Below, one piece after another: positions 38,210 through 39,725 of a stretch of DNA of 39,725 nt. Source of the stretch: Nocardia amamiensis NBRC 102102 (lineage in GTDB: Bacteria; Actinomycetota; Actinomycetes; Mycobacteriales; Mycobacteriaceae); assembly GCF_001612745.1 (NCBI RefSeq), contig NZ_BDBA01000120.1:1-39725 (forward strand), given 5' to 3'. The notes beneath the pieces were generated by a model that had not been told where the DNA came from, did no database searches, and was given only the letters and a program-made list of their open reading frames with translations. Both the position numbers and the translations under genes were made by a program. How positions within the stretch are numbered: the first letter of the stretch is position 1; each line of letters starts with the position of its first letter.

Positions 38210-39169
38210 CTACGCCAGTCCCCGCCGCTGTTGCGCTTTGCTACGCATTTCCGCCGCAGCGGCTTCCATTTCCGGCGTCACCTGGAAGTGGCCACCCCAC
38301 TTGTTCAGCGTTCCCGGCGGGTACTGCGGGGTGGGCAGGATCTGGCGCAGCAGTCGATCGGGCAGGCCACGGCGCTGCCATTCGCGCGGGTAGCCGAGCG
38401 AGACCTCCTCGAACCGGACACCGTCGTAGTGCGAGGTACGCGGGATGTGCAGGTGGCCGTAGACCGAGCACACCACGTTGTAGCGGGTGTGCCAGTCCGC
38501 GGTCAGTTCGGTGCCGCACCACAGCGCGAACTCCGGATAGAACAGCACGTCGGTCGGCTGCCGGACCAGCGGGAAATGGTTGATCAGGACGACCGGCGTG
38601 CTCGGCGCGAGCGCGTCGAGCTTGCGTTTGGTCACCTGCACACGGGCATGGCACCACGCGTCCCTGGTCAGGTACGGCTCCGGCGAGAGCAGGAACTCAT
38701 CTGTCGCCACCACGTTGCGCTCCCTGGCGATGGCGAGGCCTTCCGCCTTCGTGGTGGCGCCCTGCGGCAGGAACGAGTAGTCGTACAGCAGGAACATCGG
38801 CGCCAAGGTCACCCGTCCGCCGTATTCCTCGGCGCCGGCGCCCTCCCATACCGGGAACGGGTCTTCCGGCGTCAGCACGTCCAGGTCGCGGCACATGGCA
38901 ACCAAGTAGTCGTAGCGTGCCACCCCGGCCATCTGCACCGGGTCCTTGGCCGTGGTCCACAGCTCGTGGTTGCCCGGCACCCAGATCACTTTGGCGAACC
39001 GGCTACGCAGCAGCTCCAACGCCCACCGGATGTCCTCGGTCTTCTCCCCCACGTCGCCGGCCACGATGAGCCAGTCCTCCGGCGAGTCCGCCGTGATCTG
39101 CTCGACGACCGGCCGATTCCCCTGGTGCCCGACGTGAATGTCGCTCACCGCCATCAACTTGGGTATCAC
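38210..39169 (-). CDS. Calcineurin-like metallophosphoesterase
   Basis: The 319-residue protein has all five metallophosphoesterase motifs in order: SDIHVGH (D10, H12), VAGDVGE, WVPGNHELW, INHFPL and YGHLHIP, so a dinuclear metal site is intact. I take the GTG at 39169 (VIPKLMAVSD); the adjacent GTG and the ATG five codons later are alternatives. From memory it corresponds to Rv2795c of M. tuberculosis, which also lies next to pptT. A type II toxin-antitoxin relation between PptT and its neighbour Rv2795c (PptH, phosphopantetheinyl hydrolase) has been described: PptH removes the arm PptT adds. That role is likely here. Confidence 0.93.
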   Translation of the reverse strand: MIPKLMAVSDIHVGHQGNRPVVEQITADSPEDWLIVAGDVGEKTEDIRWALELLRSRFAKVIWVPGNHELWTTAKDPVQMAGVARYDYLVAMCRDLDVLTPEDPFPVWEGAGAEEYGGRVTLAPMFLLYDYSFLPQGATTKAEGLAIARERNVVATDEFLLSPEPYLTRDAWCHARVQVTKRKLDALAPSTPVVLINHFPLVRQPTDVLFYPEFALWCGTELTADWHTRYNVVCSVYGHLHIPRTSHYDGVRFEEVSLGYPREWQRRGLPDRLLRQILPTPQYPPGTLNKWGGHFQVTPEMEAAAAEMRSKAQQRRGLA

Positions 39170-39297
39170 CACACCTACCTTGGCACATCCGTTCCGATTC
39201 GCACGCACCGGCCGAGCCGGGTGTCGCACATGACGACGCCTCGCCGGGGCTCGGCGCCGTGACGCGCGACCGCGCGAGTTGCCTCCGACTCGCTCGC

Positions 39298-39725
39298 TTA
39301 CACCGGCACCTCGGCGCCGACACGAGCCCACCGGCCCGACAGCGCCCGCCACGTGACGGCGATCAGCCGCAACAGCATGAACGCTGCCAAGCCGGACCAG
39401 ATTCCGGCCACGCCCCAGTCGAACGCCAGCGACAGCCAGATGGCCGGCAGGAAACCGGCCAGCGCCGCGGTGAGCGTGGTGGTGCGCAGGTAGGCGGCGT
39501 CGCCCGCGCCGAGGAGAACGCCGTCGAGGGCGAAGACGATGCCTGCCACCGGAATCAGGGCGACGAAGAACCACCACACCACGTGGGTGCGATCGAGGAC
39601 CTGCGGGTCGCTTGTGAACAGCGTCGGGATGATCACCACGCCCGCTGCGAAGAAAGCGGCGAGAGCGAGGCTGAAGATCTCCGACCATCGGGTGACGCGC
39701 CGGGCGATGCCGCGAGCGCCCGCGG
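39298..39725 (-). CDS. dinF: MATE-family efflux transporter (DinF-like), 3' part
   Basis: The frame is open to the window edge and gives about 141 residues, the C-terminal third of a MATE transporter: helices LALAAFFAAGVVIIPTLF, VVWWFFVALIPVAGIVFALDG, GAGDAAYLRTTTLTAALAGFLPAIWL and GIWSGLAAFMLLRLIAVTWRAL. The motif VFALDGVLLGAGDAAYLR is characteristic of DinF-type MATE proteins. It probably exports cationic drugs using a proton or sodium gradient. The 5' end lies outside the window. Confidence 0.92.
   Translation of the reverse strand, partial: AGARGIARRVTRWSEIFSLALAAFFAAGVVIIPTLFTSDPQVLDRTHVVWWFFVALIPVAGIVFALDGVLLGAGDAAYLRTTTLTAALAGFLPAIWLSLAFDWGVAGIWSGLAAFMLLRLIAVTWRALSGRWARVGAEVPV

Noticed and set aside
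1..39725. CRISPR arrays, insertion sequences, prophage genes, origin of replication
   Set aside because: No regularly spaced repeats, transposase or integrase motifs, phage structural genes or DnaA-box clusters were found.

Overview
The window is high-GC actinobacterial DNA. It most likely comes from Nocardia, or at least from the order Mycobacteriales. The evidence is the backbone gene order dinF-like MATE / metallophosphoesterase / pptT / truB / (mntR-sirR) / ribF / rpsO / pnp / pepR / dapB / small membrane TPR protein / flavodoxin-like protein, which as I remember it matches the M. tuberculosis region around Rv2771c-Rv2795c. Frequent GTG starts, an Npt/PptT-type phosphopantetheinyl transferase and lone -10 boxes placed 5-6 nt before start codons point the same way. 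The left and right ends of the window lie inside ordinary chromosome; I see no prophage, IS element, CRISPR array or origin.

Layout. 200-3184 (-): a NarL/LuxR-type response regulator, its sensor kinase, and a third membrane protein with a degenerate kinase-like C-terminus, all translationally coupled. 3289-5135 (-): flavodoxin-like protein, TPR membrane protein, dapB. 5165-6132: two divergent MarR regulators sharing a perfect inverted-repeat operator. 6155-9059: a zinc alcohol dehydrogenase, a VOC protein that seems to start at CTG, a SnoaL-like protein and an FBP/FusB-like zinc protein. 9232-10730 (-): SDR plus TetR. 10800-11556 (-): two small membrane proteins and tRNA-Gly(GCC). 11631-13271: MFS exporter and divergent ArsR regulator. 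13284-19385 (-): lipoprotein, pepR, pnp, rpsO, ribF. 19789-21843 (+): a tight cupin / PLP-aminotransferase / small beta-barrel operon of unknown purpose, followed by mntR.

22980-32474 holds the most interesting part: a catabolic block made of a tartrate/D-malate-type dehydrogenase, a succinate-semialdehyde dehydrogenase and a GABA-type aminotransferase (divergent), a DUF3830 protein, an amidase, a D-2-hydroxyacid dehydrogenase, two tandem maleate-isomerase/Asp-Glu-racemase-fold enzymes and a GntR/FCD regulator. Both divergent promoter regions of this block carry the same 16-base operator, ATTGTCRACAATCCGA, so the genes look like one regulon controlled by the local GntR protein. The second isomerase paralogue has lost one of the two catalytic cysteines. 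A reasonable but unproved reading is the breakdown of an amide or amino derivative of a C4-dicarboxylate-like compound.

32634-36027 is further accessory DNA: a four-EF-hand calmodulin-like protein, a DUF4345 membrane protein divergent from a TetR regulator with two 24-bp operators, and a stretch (34529-36307) of lower third-position GC with what look like decayed or frameshifted small genes and one secreted protein. From 36385 to the right end the conserved backbone resumes with truB, pptT, a metallophosphoesterase and the 3' part of a MATE transporter.
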